Shown: positions 45,983 through 55,611, counted from the first letter of the stretch. The stretch: 64,000 nt of DNA from Hymenobacter latericoloratus (GCF_014199535.1 NZ_JACHNV010000003.1:172714-236713); one strand, 5' to 3'. Notes: a model not told the origin generated them from the sequence alone. Program-made: numbers and translations.

Positions 45983-46272
45983 TAGTAAGTCACAAAAAAA
46001 GGCTCGGTGGGAAATACGGACCTGGGAGGGAAAGCTACCGCGAAAACTGCTTCGCGTCGGCACCTGAAGAATGAGTGAGTAAGGTTACTGATTTCATAAC
46101 AAATTACCAATAAAATATTGCAACTCTTTTTTAGAAGTAACTACTCACTTAATGCCAGTACTCTGCGCTGCCTCCCAAACCCCGGGGTCCCCCGTTATAA
46201 CAATTCACCCAGGTGAAGCAAGGCAGGCCCGGCCGGGCAGCCTGCCAGGAACAAGGAAACCTCTACGCCAGG

Positions 46273-47466
46273 TTAGTGCGCGGAGGCCGCTCCTACGTCT
46301 TGCATAGGCAGGGGCTGAGAAGACGTAGGAGCGGGAGTAGCACGCGCGGCCAGTACACCAATGGCGGCCCCAAGTCCGGCTACTAACCCGAATGATACCC
46401 GCAGGCTGGAAACTTCGGCTACTAATCCAATGAGCGGCGGACCCAGCAAAAAGCCAAGGTAGCCGATGGAAGAAACCATAGCCAGTGCCACTCCCGGCGA
46501 AACCGTAGCCGATTGCCCCGCCGCACTGTACGCCAGCGGTGTCACGGAGGCAATGCCAAAACCTACCAGCAGAAACCCCGTAACCGAAGGCCCAAAAGCC
46601 GGCCATACCACGGCCGTCAGCAACCCCGCCGCAATCAGGGCGCTGCTGATCTGCAGCATCCGGGCGGTGCCGAACCGGTGGGTAAAGAAATCGGAGATGA
46701 AGCGGCCCAGGGCCATAGTGCTCATGCAAGCCACGTAGCCCGCCGTGACCAGGGTAGCATCCGGGCGCACTACCTTCTGGAAATACACCCCGCTCCAATC
46801 GAACATGCACCCCTCGCAGAGCATGCCGCAGAACGCAATCAGGCCAACGCGGAGCAGATAGGGCTCGGGACGGCGCAGACCAGAGCTGCCGCCCGCGGCC
46901 CCGACATCCTGGGGCAGGGTGCGCTGATGAGCCAGCACGGCCAGAACCAGGCCTACCCCCATCACCAGCAGAAAGTGCCGAAACGGAGTTTGCTGCCACC
47001 GGATGAGCAGCGTGCCCAGGGCGCCGCCCAAAAAGCCGGCCAGGCTCCAGAGCCCATGGAAACTGGCCATAATAGGCTGACCGTAGGCGGCCTGCACGCC
47101 AATGGCCTGGGTATTGACGGAGATGTTGAGCAGGTTGCCGGCAAAGCCAAACAGCACCAGGCTGCCGGCCAAGGTCCAGAAGCCGGTTGCCCAGCCCAGC
47201 AGGGGTAGGAAACCCGCGTACAGGCAGGTAGCCAATAGCACCACCTGGCGGCTGCCATAGGTGTGCACCAGCCAGCCGGCCACGGGCAGGGCCAGCATAG
47301 AGCCGACCGGTAACGCCAGCAGCAACTGCCCCAGCTCACCCTCACTCAGGCCCAGCTTCAGCCCGATATCCGGAATGCGCGAGGCCCAGGAGGCAAAACA
47401 CAGCCCCGCCACAAAAAACAAGGTACTCACGGCCACCCGGCGCTGAGTCGGCGTGCTTTCCGCCAT
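46273..47466 (-). CDS. MFS transporter, YbjJ-like
   Basis: Major facilitator protein of 397 aa with twelve predicted helices. The start at 47466 (MAESTPTQRRVAVS) is chosen over an upstream ATG that would run into the terminator. LFFVAGLCFASWASRIPDIG and AGWLVHTYGSRQVVL are characteristic of the YbjJ-like branch. It lies behind transaldolase but a strong terminator separates them. The substrate is unknown; an efflux or sugar-export role in the arabinose locus is possible but unsupported. Confidence 0.82.
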   Translation of the reverse strand: MAESTPTQRRVAVSTLFFVAGLCFASWASRIPDIGLKLGLSEGELGQLLLALPVGSMLALPVAGWLVHTYGSRQVVLLATCLYAGFLPLLGWATGFWTLAGSLVLFGFAGNLLNISVNTQAIGVQAAYGQPIMASFHGLWSLAGFLGGALGTLLIRWQQTPFRHFLLVMGVGLVLAVLAHQRTLPQDVGAAGGSSGLRRPEPYLLRVGLIAFCGMLCEGCMFDWSGVYFQKVVRPDATLVTAGYVACMSTMALGRFISDFFTHRFGTARMLQISSALIAAGLLTAVVWPAFGPSVTGFLLVGFGIASVTPLAYSAAGQSATVSPGVALAMVSSIGYLGFLLGPPLIGLVAEVSSLRVSFGLVAGLGAAIGVLAARATPAPTSSQPLPMQDVGAASAH

Positions 47467-47484
47467 ACTGGAGTAGGTAAAAAA

Positions 47485-47511
47485 GCGGGGAGCCACATGG
47501 TGGCTCCCCGC
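47485..47511 (-). terminator. Terminator of the transketolase-transaldolase operon
   Basis: GCGGGGAGCCAC (47485-47496) pairs perfectly with 47500-47511. On the minus strand the stem is followed by TTTTTTAC, 54 bp after the transaldolase stop. Confidence 0.85.
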
Positions 47512-47564
47512 GGGTAAGTGTTATTCTCGGCAGCGCCAGTACCTCGACAATAGGTTAAGCCGAT

Positions 47565-48695
47565 TTAAGCCGTAGCACCGGCCAGGGCCTCCTGGCGCTT
47601 CTGCTCCAGCACGTCCATCAGCTTGCCGAAGGGCTCGGTGAACTTCTTGGCGCCTTCCTGCTCCAGCTGGTTGGTGAGGGCCTCCAAGTCGAGGCCCAGC
47701 TCGGGCAGGCGGTCCAGCACGGGTACTTCCTGCTTGTCGGCCAGGCGGTTGGCGGGCTGGCCCTTGGCCCGGTAGAAGTCCAGGGTTTCCACCGGAATGG
47801 TGTTCACGGTGTTCGGGCCGATGAGGGCTTCGACGTACTTCAGGTCGTCGTACTTGGGGTTTTTGTTGCCGGTGCTGGCCCACAGCAGGCGCTGGGGCTG
47901 GGCGCCCTGGGCCTTGAGGGCTTCCCAGCGCGGACCCGCGAAAATTTCCTCAAATACCTCGTAGGCGCGTTTGGCGCTGGCAATGGCTACCTCGCCCACC
48001 AGGCTCTGGGCCAGCTTGCCCTTCTCGCCGCCTTCGGCCGCCAGCTTTTCCAGCAGGGGGTCAATCAGCACATCAATCCGCGAGAGGAAGAAGCTAGCTA
48101 CCGAATCGAGGCGCTTTACCGAACCTCCGGCTTTTACCCGGTCTTCCAGGCCGGCCAGGTAGGCTTCGGCCACCAAACGGTAGCGCTCCACGCTGAAAAT
48201 CAGGGTCACGTTTACGTTCACGCCGGCCGCAATCAGCTGCCGGATGGCGGGCAGGCCTTCCAGCGTGGCGGGCACCTTAATCATGACGTTAGGGCGGTTT
48301 ACTTCCTTCCAGAAGTGCAACCCCTCGGCTACCGTGCCGGCCGTGTCGTTCACCAGCTCCGGCGATACTTCCAGGCTCACGTAGCCATCGCCGCCGTTGT
48401 CGGGGTGGTCGTAGAGGGGGCGAAGCAGGTCGCAGGCCTGCTGCACGTCGGCCACGGCCAGGCGGGCATAGATTTCATCGGCCGAAAGGCCTTCCTTGGC
48501 AAATTGTTGAATGTCGGCGGCGTAGTCGTCGGAGCCGGCAATGGCTTTCTCGAAGATGGCCGGGTTGGAGGTTACGCCCCGCAGGCCGTCCTCGGTAATC
48601 AGGCGCTGCAGCTCCCCGTTGTGCAGGATGTTGCGGCGGATATAGTCCAGCCAGATGCTCTGGCCGAAGTCGTGAATGGCAACAAGAGGGTTCAT
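47565..48695 (-). CDS. tal: Transaldolase
   Basis: Transaldolase of 376 aa, transferring a three-carbon unit between sugar phosphates in the non-oxidative pentose phosphate pathway. The N terminus holds IWLDYIRRNI and GVTSNPAIFEKAI. The Schiff-base lysine is in the VMIKVPATLEGLPAI strand, followed by NVNVTLIFSVERY. The length fits the longer bacterial subclass. It is encoded behind transketolase, with a repeat-filled gap of 166 bp, inside the arabinose locus. Confidence 0.94.
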   Translation of the reverse strand: MNPLVAIHDFGQSIWLDYIRRNILHNGELQRLITEDGLRGVTSNPAIFEKAIAGSDDYAADIQQFAKEGLSADEIYARLAVADVQQACDLLRPLYDHPDNGGDGYVSLEVSPELVNDTAGTVAEGLHFWKEVNRPNVMIKVPATLEGLPAIRQLIAAGVNVNVTLIFSVERYRLVAEAYLAGLEDRVKAGGSVKRLDSVASFFLSRIDVLIDPLLEKLAAEGGEKGKLAQSLVGEVAIASAKRAYEVFEEIFAGPRWEALKAQGAQPQRLLWASTGNKNPKYDDLKYVEALIGPNTVNTIPVETLDFYRAKGQPANRLADKQEVPVLDRLPELGLDLEALTNQLEQEGAKKFTEPFGKLMDVLEQKRQEALAGATA

Positions 48696-48731
48696 ATAGG
48701 TGGGGTGGTTTACTTCAGAGTAAGTGAAAAA

Positions 48732-48835
48732 GAACGTCAGGCTGAGCTGGTCGAAGCATCTCTACCTCTGGCTAACTCCTGCTACTTGCTCGTGCGAAGC
48801 GGTAGAGACGCTTCGACCAGCTCAGCCTGACGTTC
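48732..48835. repeat. GAACGTCAGGCTGAGC inverted repeat
   Basis: The left arm 48732-48766 is mirrored at 48801-48835 over 35 bp with one mismatch, spacer 34 nt. The left arm and spacer match the reverse complement of the repeat near 2888-2935. It fills the gap between tkt and tal. Confidence 0.85.
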
Positions 48836-48861
48836 GTGGCAAATCAACAACTGGAAAGCTC

Positions 48862-50913
48862 TTACGACAGCACTTCCTTCTTTTCAATTTCAGCGGGCTG
48901 GCCCTGCAGCACCCAGGTGGCTTGCTTCACCACGTTTTCCACGGAGAAGCCAAACAGCTCCATTACGGCCTCGCCGGGGCCCGATTCGCCGAAGCGGTTC
49001 AGGGCAATGACGGTGCCTTCGTCGGTGACGTACTTGTGCCAGCCCATCGGTGAGCCGGCCTCGATGGCTACGCGCTTGCGCACGGCCGGGGGCAGCACCT
49101 GCTGCTGATAGGCCTTGTCCTGCTTCTCAAACAGCTCCCACGACGGCATGCTTACTACGCGGGTTGCCACGCCCTGTTGCTGCAGCGCTTCCTGGGCCTG
49201 CAAAGCCAGGGCTACTTCGGAGCCCGTGGCCAGCAGTAGCAGCTGGGGCTGGCCGCCTTCGGCTTCGCGGAGAATGTAGGCGCCGCGGGCTACTCCCTCG
49301 CGGGCCGAGCCATACTGCCCCTGGTCCAGCACCGGTAGCTTCTGGCGCGACAAAATCAGAACCACCGGCGACTTGGGCGTGGTCAGGGCCACGCGCCACG
49401 ATTCTACGGTTTCGTTGGCGTCGGCGGGGCGCAGCACCACAATGTTCGGGATGGTGCGCAGGGCCGCTACCTGCTCTACGGGCTGGTGGGTGGGGCCGTC
49501 CTCGCCCAGGCCAATGCTGTCGTGGGTGAACACGAAGGTAGCGCCCGACTCGGCCAGGGCCGTGAGGCGGATGGCCCCGCGCATGTAGTCGGAAAAGGTC
49601 AGGAAGGTGCCGCCGTAGGGGCGCACGCCGCCGTGGTGGGCCATGCCGTTCATGGCGCCACCCATGGCGTGCTCGCGCACCCCAAACCAGATGTTGTTAT
49701 GCTCATACGAGCCGGGTTGGAAGCTCACGGCGCCGCTGGTGGGCATTTCGTTGGAGCTGGCCAGGTCGGCGGAGCCTCCGAACAGGAAAGGCACCGTCTG
49801 CTTGAGCGCATTCAGGGCTTTGCCCGAGGCCTGGCGGGTAGCCAGGGCGCCGTCGGCGGCGGTAAAGACGGGCAGCGAGGCATCCCAGCCTGCAGGAAGC
49901 TCTCCCGCAAACGAAGTCCGGAACAGTTCCCACTCTGCTGGGTACTCCTGCTGGAACGCCTCTGTTTTCTGCTGCCATTCAGCCTGAAGCTGAGCGCCGC
50001 GCTGGCCGGCTTCGGCCAGGTGGGCACGCACTTCTTCAGGCACTATAAAGGTGGCTTCGGGGTCGAAGCCGAAGAATTTCTTAGCTTTTTTCAGGTTATC
50101 GGGGCCCAGGGGCGAGCCGTGCACTTTGCTGGTGCCTTCCTGGGGGCTGCCGTAGCCGATGATGGTTTTCACCGAAATGATAGAAGGCCGCTCGGTTTCC
50201 TGCTGGGCCGCCTTGATGGCGGCCTCGATGGCGTCGAGGTCGTTGCCATCCGTCACGCGCTGGGTGTGCCAGCCGTAGGCCTCAAAGCGGGCCAGGGCAT
50301 CCTCGGTGTAGGAGAGGTTGGTGGGCCCGTCGAGGCAGATGTCGTTGTCGTCGTAGAGGTAGATGAGCTTGCCCAGCTTCAGGTGGCCGGCCAGGGAGGC
50401 CGCTTCGGCCGCAATGCCTTCCATCAGGTCCCCGTCCGAGACAATGGCGTAGGTATAGTGGTCCTGCAGGGTGTGGCCGGGCTTGTTGTACACGGCGGCC
50501 AGGTGGGCTTCGGCCATGGCCATGCCTACCCCATTGGCGAAGCCCTGGCCCAGGGGCCCCGTGGTTACCTCCACACCGGGCGTCAGGTTCGACTCGGGGT
50601 GGCCGGGCGTTTTGGAGTGCAGCTGCCGGAAGGCTTTCAGATCATCCAAGGACAAATCGTAGCCGTACAGGTGCAGCAGGCTGTAAAGCAGCGCCGAGCC
50701 GTGGCCGGCCGACAGCACAAACCGGTCCCGGTTCGGCCACGTGGGGTCCTGGGGGTTGAAGCGCAGAAAGCGCGAGAACAGCACGTAGGCCATGGGGGCC
50801 GCGCCCAGGGGGAGGCCCGGGTGGCCGGAGTTGGCCGCCTGCACCATATCCACCGACAGCAGGCGGATGGTGTTTACACTGAGGTCAGCAAGGGGGTTGG
50901 TCGGCTTAGTCAC
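48862..50913 (-). CDS. tkt: Transketolase
   Basis: Thiamine-diphosphate enzyme of 683 aa that moves two-carbon units between pentose and hexose phosphates. The N-terminal cofactor domain shows [32 protein letters not shown] and [20 protein letters not shown]. The pyrimidine domain shows [20 protein letters not shown] with the activating Glu of the fold nearby ([14 protein letters not shown]). Length and order are those of full-length transketolase. An operator and a matching promoter lie 147-186 bp upstream, so it appears to be induced with the arabinose genes. Confidence 0.95.
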   Translation of the reverse strand: MTKPTNPLADLSVNTIRLLSVDMVQAANSGHPGLPLGAAPMAYVLFSRFLRFNPQDPTWPNRDRFVLSAGHGSALLYSLLHLYGYDLSLDDLKAFRQLHSKTPGHPESNLTPGVEVTTGPLGQGFANGVGMAMAEAHLAAVYNKPGHTLQDHYTYAIVSDGDLMEGIAAEAASLAGHLKLGKLIYLYDDNDICLDGPTNLSYTEDALARFEAYGWHTQRVTDGNDLDAIEAAIKAAQQETERPSIISVKTIIGYGSPQEGTSKVHGSPLGPDNLKKAKKFFGFDPEATFIVPEEVRAHLAEAGQRGAQLQAEWQQKTEAFQQEYPAEWELFRTSFAGELPAGWDASLPVFTAADGALATRQASGKALNALKQTVPFLFGGSADLASSNEMPTSGAVSFQPGSYEHNNIWFGVREHAMGGAMNGMAHHGGVRPYGGTFLTFSDYMRGAIRLTALAESGATFVFTHDSIGLGEDGPTHQPVEQVAALRTIPNIVVLRPADANETVESWRVALTTPKSPVVLILSRQKLPVLDQGQYGSAREGVARGAYILREAEGGQPQLLLLATGSEVALALQAQEALQQQGVATRVVSMPSWELFEKQDKAYQQQVLPPAVRKRVAIEAGSPMGWHKYVTDEGTVIALNRFGESGPGEAVMELFGFSVENVVKQATWVLQGQPAEIEKKEVLS

Positions 50914-51008
50914 GAAACGATAATAAAAAAAGAAGGGAAAGATGCTAAGCTACGGCTTCAACGCCCCGGAAGACAGCCTTCCGAGAAGTGTAAGGCCAGA
51001 AAAAGGAC

Positions 51009-51022
51009 CGGTATCGATACCG
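51009..51022. other. 14-bp perfect palindrome in the tkt leader
   Basis: CGGTATCGATACCG, symmetric over all 14 positions, 95 bp upstream of the tkt start codon and downstream of the predicted promoter. It differs from the CACAAWCG operator. Role unknown. Confidence 0.45.
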
Positions 51023-51059
51023 AAATCGGTGCCGGTAGCTACCCTTGCTGCGGGCAGGG

Positions 51060-51091
51060 GAAAAGTAGTGGATTACCCCATTATACACAAA
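51060..51091 (-). promoter_or_regulatory. Predicted tkt promoter overlapping the operator
   Basis: On the minus strand TTTG (51088-51091), lying inside the operator, is followed after 20 bp by TACTTTTC (51060-51067), seven of eight to the -7 consensus. Repressor binding would block the -33 element. Confidence 0.5.
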
Positions 51092-51099
51092 CGATTGTG
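51086..51099. promoter_or_regulatory. LacI-type operator, tkt-tal operon
   Basis: CACAAACGATTGTG, full match, 25 bp past the stop of the GH43 gene at 51124 and 173 bp upstream of tkt. Confidence 0.72.
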
Positions 51100-51123
51100 C
51101 ACACTGGCCAAGCCCCGGAGCAG

Positions 51124-52128
51124 TCAGGGCTGCACTTGGGGCCAGCCGGCTGCGTCCCAGGCAAGCTTTTCCAGGCGCAGCTTCGAGCGGCCCTGGTCAG
51201 CGGCATCATACCCATGAAAAACCAGGTAGTCGGTGTTGTCGAAGGTGTAAACGGAGTTGTGGCCCAGCCCAAACCAGTTCTTGTCGCCGGCCAGCACCTC
51301 GGTGCCGCCGCCCTGGTCGAGGGGTTTACCGGCTTGGTCCAGGTAGGGGCCCGTTACGCTTTTCGCGCGGCCTACCATAATCTTGTACGTGCTTTGGGGC
51401 CCACGGCAGCAGTAATCGAAGGAAGTGAAAAGGTAGTAATACTCACCCTTCCGAAAGATGAACGGGGCCTCAATGGCGCCGTCGCCGGGGAGGGAGTCGT
51501 TGAGCTGGGGGCTGCGGGGGCGCCGGGCCAAGGTGCGCCACTGCTCGGGCTGGGCCGGGGCCGTCAGGTCGGGGCGGAGCTTCACCAGCTTGATGCCCTC
51601 CCAAAAGGAACCAAATGACAACCAGGGGGTTCCGGCTTCGTCGCGGATTAGGTTGGGGTCAATGGCGTTCCACATGTCGCGCCCCGGCACCGACTGCACC
51701 ACGCGGCCGTGGTCAACCCACTTGAAATCTTTGGAGGTAGGGTCCAGGGTTTTGTTGGTGGCCAGCCCGATGCAGGACGTGTTTTTTCCGAACGCGGAAA
51801 TGGAGTAGAACAGCGAGTACACGCCGTTATGGTAGGAAATATCGGGCGCCCAGATGTGGTTGTTGCGGAAGCCCGGCACCGCCTGAGTGGCCCAGGTCGG
51901 GGGGGTAGCAAACACCGGCTTCTCCCGCGTCCAGTTCCGGCGGTCTTTTGATGACCACACCGCAATGCCCGGCCCCGTGCAGAACATGTAGTACGTGCCG
52001 TTCTGCCGGATCATCACCGGGTCGTGGGCCGGAATAAGCGGAGGAGCCGTCTGAGCCTGCGCCCACGTTTCAAGCCTTGCCAGCAGCAGAGTCAACAGGG
52101 CTAGTCGTATTATCAGCTTGAAATACAT
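51124..52128 (-). CDS. GH43 arabinan endo-1,5-alpha-L-arabinosidase-like
   Basis: GH43 enzyme of 334 aa with signal peptide MYFKLIIRLALLTLLLA, so it is exported to the periplasm or beyond. The propeller residues are in PAHDPVMIRQNG (Asp), NAIDPNLIRDEAG (Asp) and GAIEAPFIFRKG (Glu), with WFGLGHNSVY near the end. The pattern is that of endo-acting arabinanases. It has no lectin or sorting domain, unlike the secreted GH43 at 38217. An operator variant covers its start codon. The preceding GH43 gene ends 75 bp upstream. Confidence 0.9.
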   Translation of the reverse strand: MYFKLIIRLALLTLLLARLETWAQAQTAPPLIPAHDPVMIRQNGTYYMFCTGPGIAVWSSKDRRNWTREKPVFATPPTWATQAVPGFRNNHIWAPDISYHNGVYSLFYSISAFGKNTSCIGLATNKTLDPTSKDFKWVDHGRVVQSVPGRDMWNAIDPNLIRDEAGTPWLSFGSFWEGIKLVKLRPDLTAPAQPEQWRTLARRPRSPQLNDSLPGDGAIEAPFIFRKGEYYYLFTSFDYCCRGPQSTYKIMVGRAKSVTGPYLDQAGKPLDQGGGTEVLAGDKNWFGLGHNSVYTFDNTDYLVFHGYDAADQGRSKLRLEKLAWDAAGWPQVQP

Positions 52129-52139
52129 AAACGATTGTG
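52126..52139. promoter_or_regulatory. LacI-type operator variant overlapping the GH43 start codon
   Basis: CATAAACGATTGTG, one base off the consensus. Its first three bases are the reverse complement of the ATG at 52128. Confidence 0.6.
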
Positions 52140-52203
52140 TGGGGGTTTGGAAGGATAGAGGGGGTAGGGGGGCGAAGCGGTTCAGGGCACCGGGCAGCCC
52201 CGC

Positions 52204-53190
52204 TTACTTAGCCGGTTTTACGCCCTCCGTGGTCATCTGCACCCGCTTCATCGTGCCGTCCTTATTGTAGTAGAGGTAGTCGATGCAAACGGAGCGACGG
52301 AAAGAGCCTCCATCGGTGGGAATGCTGCCGTTGTGGTAAATAAAGTACGACTGCCCCTTGAAGTCGATGATGGCCTGGTGGTTGGTGTTGGAATTACCCG
52401 CCACTTCGTTCAGCAGGCCCTTGAACTCCCAGGGGCCTTCCGGGCTGCGGCTCATGGCGTAGGCAATCTTCTCGGGGAACTGGTAGGCGTAGCTGAGGTA
52501 GTACCAGCCGTTGCGCTTGTGCAGCCAGGGGGCTTCCGTGAACTTAGGGAGGGTAGTAACCTTGTTGATGGGGCCATCCAGCTCCGTCATGTTGGGCTTG
52601 AGCTTGGCCCAGTAGCAGTTGGTGTTGCCCCAGTAGAGGTAGGCCTGGCCCTTGTCATCTACAAACACCGTCGGGTCGATGTCGTCCCACATAATGGGGC
52701 TGTCGGTCATATTGTTGGTGATGAGGGCCGAGCCCCGGGCATCTTTGAACGGGCCGGTGGGGCTGTCGGACACGGCTACTCCAATGGCTTTGCCCGGCAC
52801 GGAGCCGTGCTCCACCGCCGCGTACCAGTAGAACTTGCCGTTGCGTTCAATTACCTGCGAGGCCCAGGCATCGGCCTTGGCCCAGGCAAACGCCTTCACA
52901 TTCAGGGGCGAGGGGTGCTCTTTCCAGGTCACCATGTCCTGAGAGGAGTAGCACAGCCATTCGTTCATCACGTAGCGTTCCTGCCGGGCCGGGGCTTCGT
53001 CGTGGCCGGCGTAGAGGTACACGGTGCCTTTGTGCACCAGGGCAGCCGGGTCGGCGGTGTATTTGTCTTTGATGATGGGGTTGCCGGCCGCCGGCTCGGG
53101 CGCGGCCTGCCCCAGCGCCGCGGTGGGCGCCAGGGTAGGAACAGATGCGGCCAGCAGAACACCCGTTAGCAGAGAGAGAGTCTTCGTCAT
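52204..53190 (-). CDS. GH43 alpha-L-arabinofuranosidase/xylosidase-like
   Basis: GH43 enzyme of 328 aa with signal peptide MTKTLSLLTGVLLAASVPTL. The propeller residues are in KYTADPAALVHKG (Asp), DDIDPTVFVDDKGQAYLYWG (Asp) and KFTEAPWLHKRNGWYYLSY (Glu). The N-terminal half, with DMVTWKEHPSPL, resembles exo-acting arabinofuranosidase/xylosidase branches of GH43 rather than endo-arabinanases. It lies 13 bp behind the GH51 gene, so the two are cotranscribed. Confidence 0.88.
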   Translation of the reverse strand: MTKTLSLLTGVLLAASVPTLAPTAALGQAAPEPAAGNPIIKDKYTADPAALVHKGTVYLYAGHDEAPARQERYVMNEWLCYSSQDMVTWKEHPSPLNVKAFAWAKADAWASQVIERNGKFYWYAAVEHGSVPGKAIGVAVSDSPTGPFKDARGSALITNNMTDSPIMWDDIDPTVFVDDKGQAYLYWGNTNCYWAKLKPNMTELDGPINKVTTLPKFTEAPWLHKRNGWYYLSYAYQFPEKIAYAMSRSPEGPWEFKGLLNEVAGNSNTNHQAIIDFKGQSYFIYHNGSIPTDGGSFRRSVCIDYLYYNKDGTMKRVQMTTEGVKPAK

Positions 53191-53203
53191 GTCAGCTGCC
53201 AGA

Positions 53204-55306
53204 TTAACGCTTGCCGGGAATGCGCAGCACCGTGAAGGAATTCGGGGCCAGCGTGTAGGTTACATTCGACGATGATACCTTAAACGAAGCCTCCTGCGGG
53301 GCAATGTTCAGGGGCTGGTCCAGGCTGTTCACGGCGTTCAGGTCGGGGCTGGACAGTACGGTGGCTTTGCCGGTTTTGCCCAGCTTCTTCACGCCCTGCA
53401 GGGCCACCGTCACGGGGCGGGCCTCGGCGGAGTAGTTCACCAGCTTCACCACGATGTCGCCGGTTTTGTCGTCGGCCACGGCGCTGCTGAACAGGTTGTC
53501 CTGGCCATTGCGGGCGCCGGCGCTCAGCTGTACGGGCAGCATGGTGGTGCCTTTGTTAAGCGAGAACAGCTTCTGCACGTAGTAATTGGGGGTGCCGTAG
53601 GAGCGCAGGTTATCAAACCAGATCATGTTTGGGGTCCACTGCCAGGCATCTACGTGGGCCAGCATAGGGGCGTACGAGGCCATGGTTACCTTATCGGCGT
53701 TGCGTTCCAGGCCGGTCATAAAAGCGGCTTCCGAAATAGCGGTGTCCCAGCTGTTCTTGTTGTCGGGGCTGCCGATGGCAACCGTCTGGGCGGCGTACTC
53801 GCCGGCGAAGATTTTGGAGCCGGTGGTGGGGTAGTTGTCGTAGCGGCCGGCGTTCTTCCGGAACCACTCGGGGCTGGCGTAGTAGTGCTCGTCAATCACC
53901 TCGGCCTTCAGCTCCCGCAGGCGCTTGGTGGCTTTATCGAACAGGTCGCCATCGGGGGCCGGGCCCGCGCTGGATACGATGTTGATGTTAGGGTACTTGG
54001 CCTTCACCGCCTTCATAAACGGCTCGTAGCGCTCCAGGTACTGGGGGCCCCACTGCTCGTTGCCAATACCAATGTACTTGAGGTTGAACGGGGCCGGGTG
54101 GCCCATGGCCACGCGCTTGGCGCCCCAGGGGCTGCTGGCCGGGCCGTTGGCAAACTCCACCAGATCCAGCGCGTCCTGAATGAAGGTTTCCAGGGTCGGG
54201 TCGTCGTCGTGGCTGTGCGCTTCGGGGGCGCTGGGCCCGGCGGCGGCGGTGCTGGTAACCGGGGCCAGCTCCGAGGAGTTGAACTGGCAGGCCATGCCCA
54301 CGTTCAGAATCGGTACGGGCTCGGCCCCAATGTCCTCGGAAAGCTGGAAGTATTCAAAGAAGCCCAGCCCGAAGGACTGGTAGTAGTCGGGGGTAGAGCG
54401 GTGCTTGAACTCCATGTTCCAGCGGTTAATCAGCGGCACGCGCGCGGCTACGTCGCCGATGGTTTCCTTCCACTGGTAGCGCTCCGAGAGCGTGCGGCCC
54501 TCCACAATGCAGCCACCGGGGAAGCGCAGGAAGCCCGGCTGCATGTCTTTGAACAGCTGCACCAGATCGGGGCGCAGGCCGTTTTCGCGCTTGTTCCAGG
54601 TGTCCTTCGGGAACAGGGATACCACGTCCAGGTCGAGGGTACCGGCGCCTTCCATGGTAAGTTTCAGCTGGGCTTTGGCCGCCGTAGCCGTGGGCTTCAG
54701 CACCACGGTGTACTTTTTCCACTCCGGGGTAAGCCCCCCGATTTGGGCCTGCGCGAGCACCCGGCCCGCGGTAGCCGCTACGGGGCCGGAGCCCGGCCGG
54801 CCTTGCTCTTCCAGCGTCACGTTCAGGCCGCTCACATTGCCCGGGCCCCGGCGCAGGTACACCGAGAAGGTGTACTCCGCCCCCTGCTTGACCCCCATGC
54901 CGCGGAAGCCTTCGTTCACAATGCCGGCGTTAGGACTGGCCTGGGCGGCCGTGAGGCGGGCAAAATGGTTGTTGGTGGCGCTGAGGGGCCGGTCGGTGGT
55001 GACGGTGTAGGTTTGTAGGGCGGCGGCCCCCAGCAGGGCATTCCAGCCAATAAAATGCTGCCCCTGAATTTCAAACGACTTGTTTTTAACCAGTTCGGGG
55101 TAGAGCCCGCCGTCGGCGGCGAAGTTGATGTCCTCGAAGAACAACCCGTACATAATAGGCGAAACTGGCGCCCCAGGCTTGTTCACCTGCACGGTAATGG
55201 CGGTTGCGGGCTTGGTCTGGCCCAGGGCGGCTGTCAGGCCAAGAGTACTGCACAGCGCCAGGCCGCTGGCAAGCTGCAGGAGTCGGGTGGGAGAAGAGGT
55301 AGGCAT
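53204..55306 (-). CDS. GH51 alpha-L-arabinofuranosidase
   Basis: GH51 enzyme of 700 aa. The start at 55306 gives a signal-like N terminus MPTSSPTRLLQLASGLALCS. The order is GLFFEDINFAADGGLYPELV, an inserted carbohydrate-binding-like beta-sandwich (about 85-210), then the barrel. E417 in GIGNEQWGP is the acid/base. The nucleophile is probably E503 in FAGEYAAQT; E473 (VIDEHYY) is nearby. The C-terminal beta domain ends SFTVLRIPGKR. It removes terminal arabinofuranose from arabinan or arabinoxylan. It leads the GH51-GH43-GH43 unit. Confidence 0.92.
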   Translation of the reverse strand: MPTSSPTRLLQLASGLALCSTLGLTAALGQTKPATAITVQVNKPGAPVSPIMYGLFFEDINFAADGGLYPELVKNKSFEIQGQHFIGWNALLGAAALQTYTVTTDRPLSATNNHFARLTAAQASPNAGIVNEGFRGMGVKQGAEYTFSVYLRRGPGNVSGLNVTLEEQGRPGSGPVAATAGRVLAQAQIGGLTPEWKKYTVVLKPTATAAKAQLKLTMEGAGTLDLDVVSLFPKDTWNKRENGLRPDLVQLFKDMQPGFLRFPGGCIVEGRTLSERYQWKETIGDVAARVPLINRWNMEFKHRSTPDYYQSFGLGFFEYFQLSEDIGAEPVPILNVGMACQFNSSELAPVTSTAAAGPSAPEAHSHDDDPTLETFIQDALDLVEFANGPASSPWGAKRVAMGHPAPFNLKYIGIGNEQWGPQYLERYEPFMKAVKAKYPNINIVSSAGPAPDGDLFDKATKRLRELKAEVIDEHYYASPEWFRKNAGRYDNYPTTGSKIFAGEYAAQTVAIGSPDNKNSWDTAISEAAFMTGLERNADKVTMASYAPMLAHVDAWQWTPNMIWFDNLRSYGTPNYYVQKLFSLNKGTTMLPVQLSAGARNGQDNLFSSAVADDKTGDIVVKLVNYSAEARPVTVALQGVKKLGKTGKATVLSSPDLNAVNSLDQPLNIAPQEASFKVSSSNVTYTLAPNSFTVLRIPGKR

Positions 55307-55429
55307 GGAGTAAATGAAGTGGGCAGAGGATGGAAGAGGCGGAGTGGAACCCCCAGCCAGGGGGCAAGTAGTGCGGAGCAAGCATTCCGCCGGGCCGGCA
55401 GACCACGGGAAACCCGGTACGCAACAGGC

Positions 55430-55443
55430 ACAATCGATTGTGT
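55430..55443. promoter_or_regulatory. LacI-type operator, GH51 unit (perfect palindrome)
   Basis: CACAATCGATTGTG is symmetric over all 14 bases, 124 bp upstream of the GH51 start codon. On the minus strand TTACTTTA lies immediately before it, a possible -7 box. Confidence 0.78.
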
Positions 55444-55611
55444 AAAGTAATAAGAAAAACTTAATAGGTAGGTAGCCTTAGCCGAAATGTATTTTGCCAG
55501 CCGGACCAAAGGGTAACAAAGAATGCGGGCCAATTCCTGTCTGATTCCTACGTTGCAAGGCGTAAAACCCGGTAATTGGCCCTGTGCTACCCGTCAAATC
55601 CTAAAACGTTC

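Noticed and set aside
49486..51618. 710-codon open frame opposite tkt and a GH43 gene
   Set aside because: It crosses the promoter, operator and gene ends of the other strand and shows no family motif.
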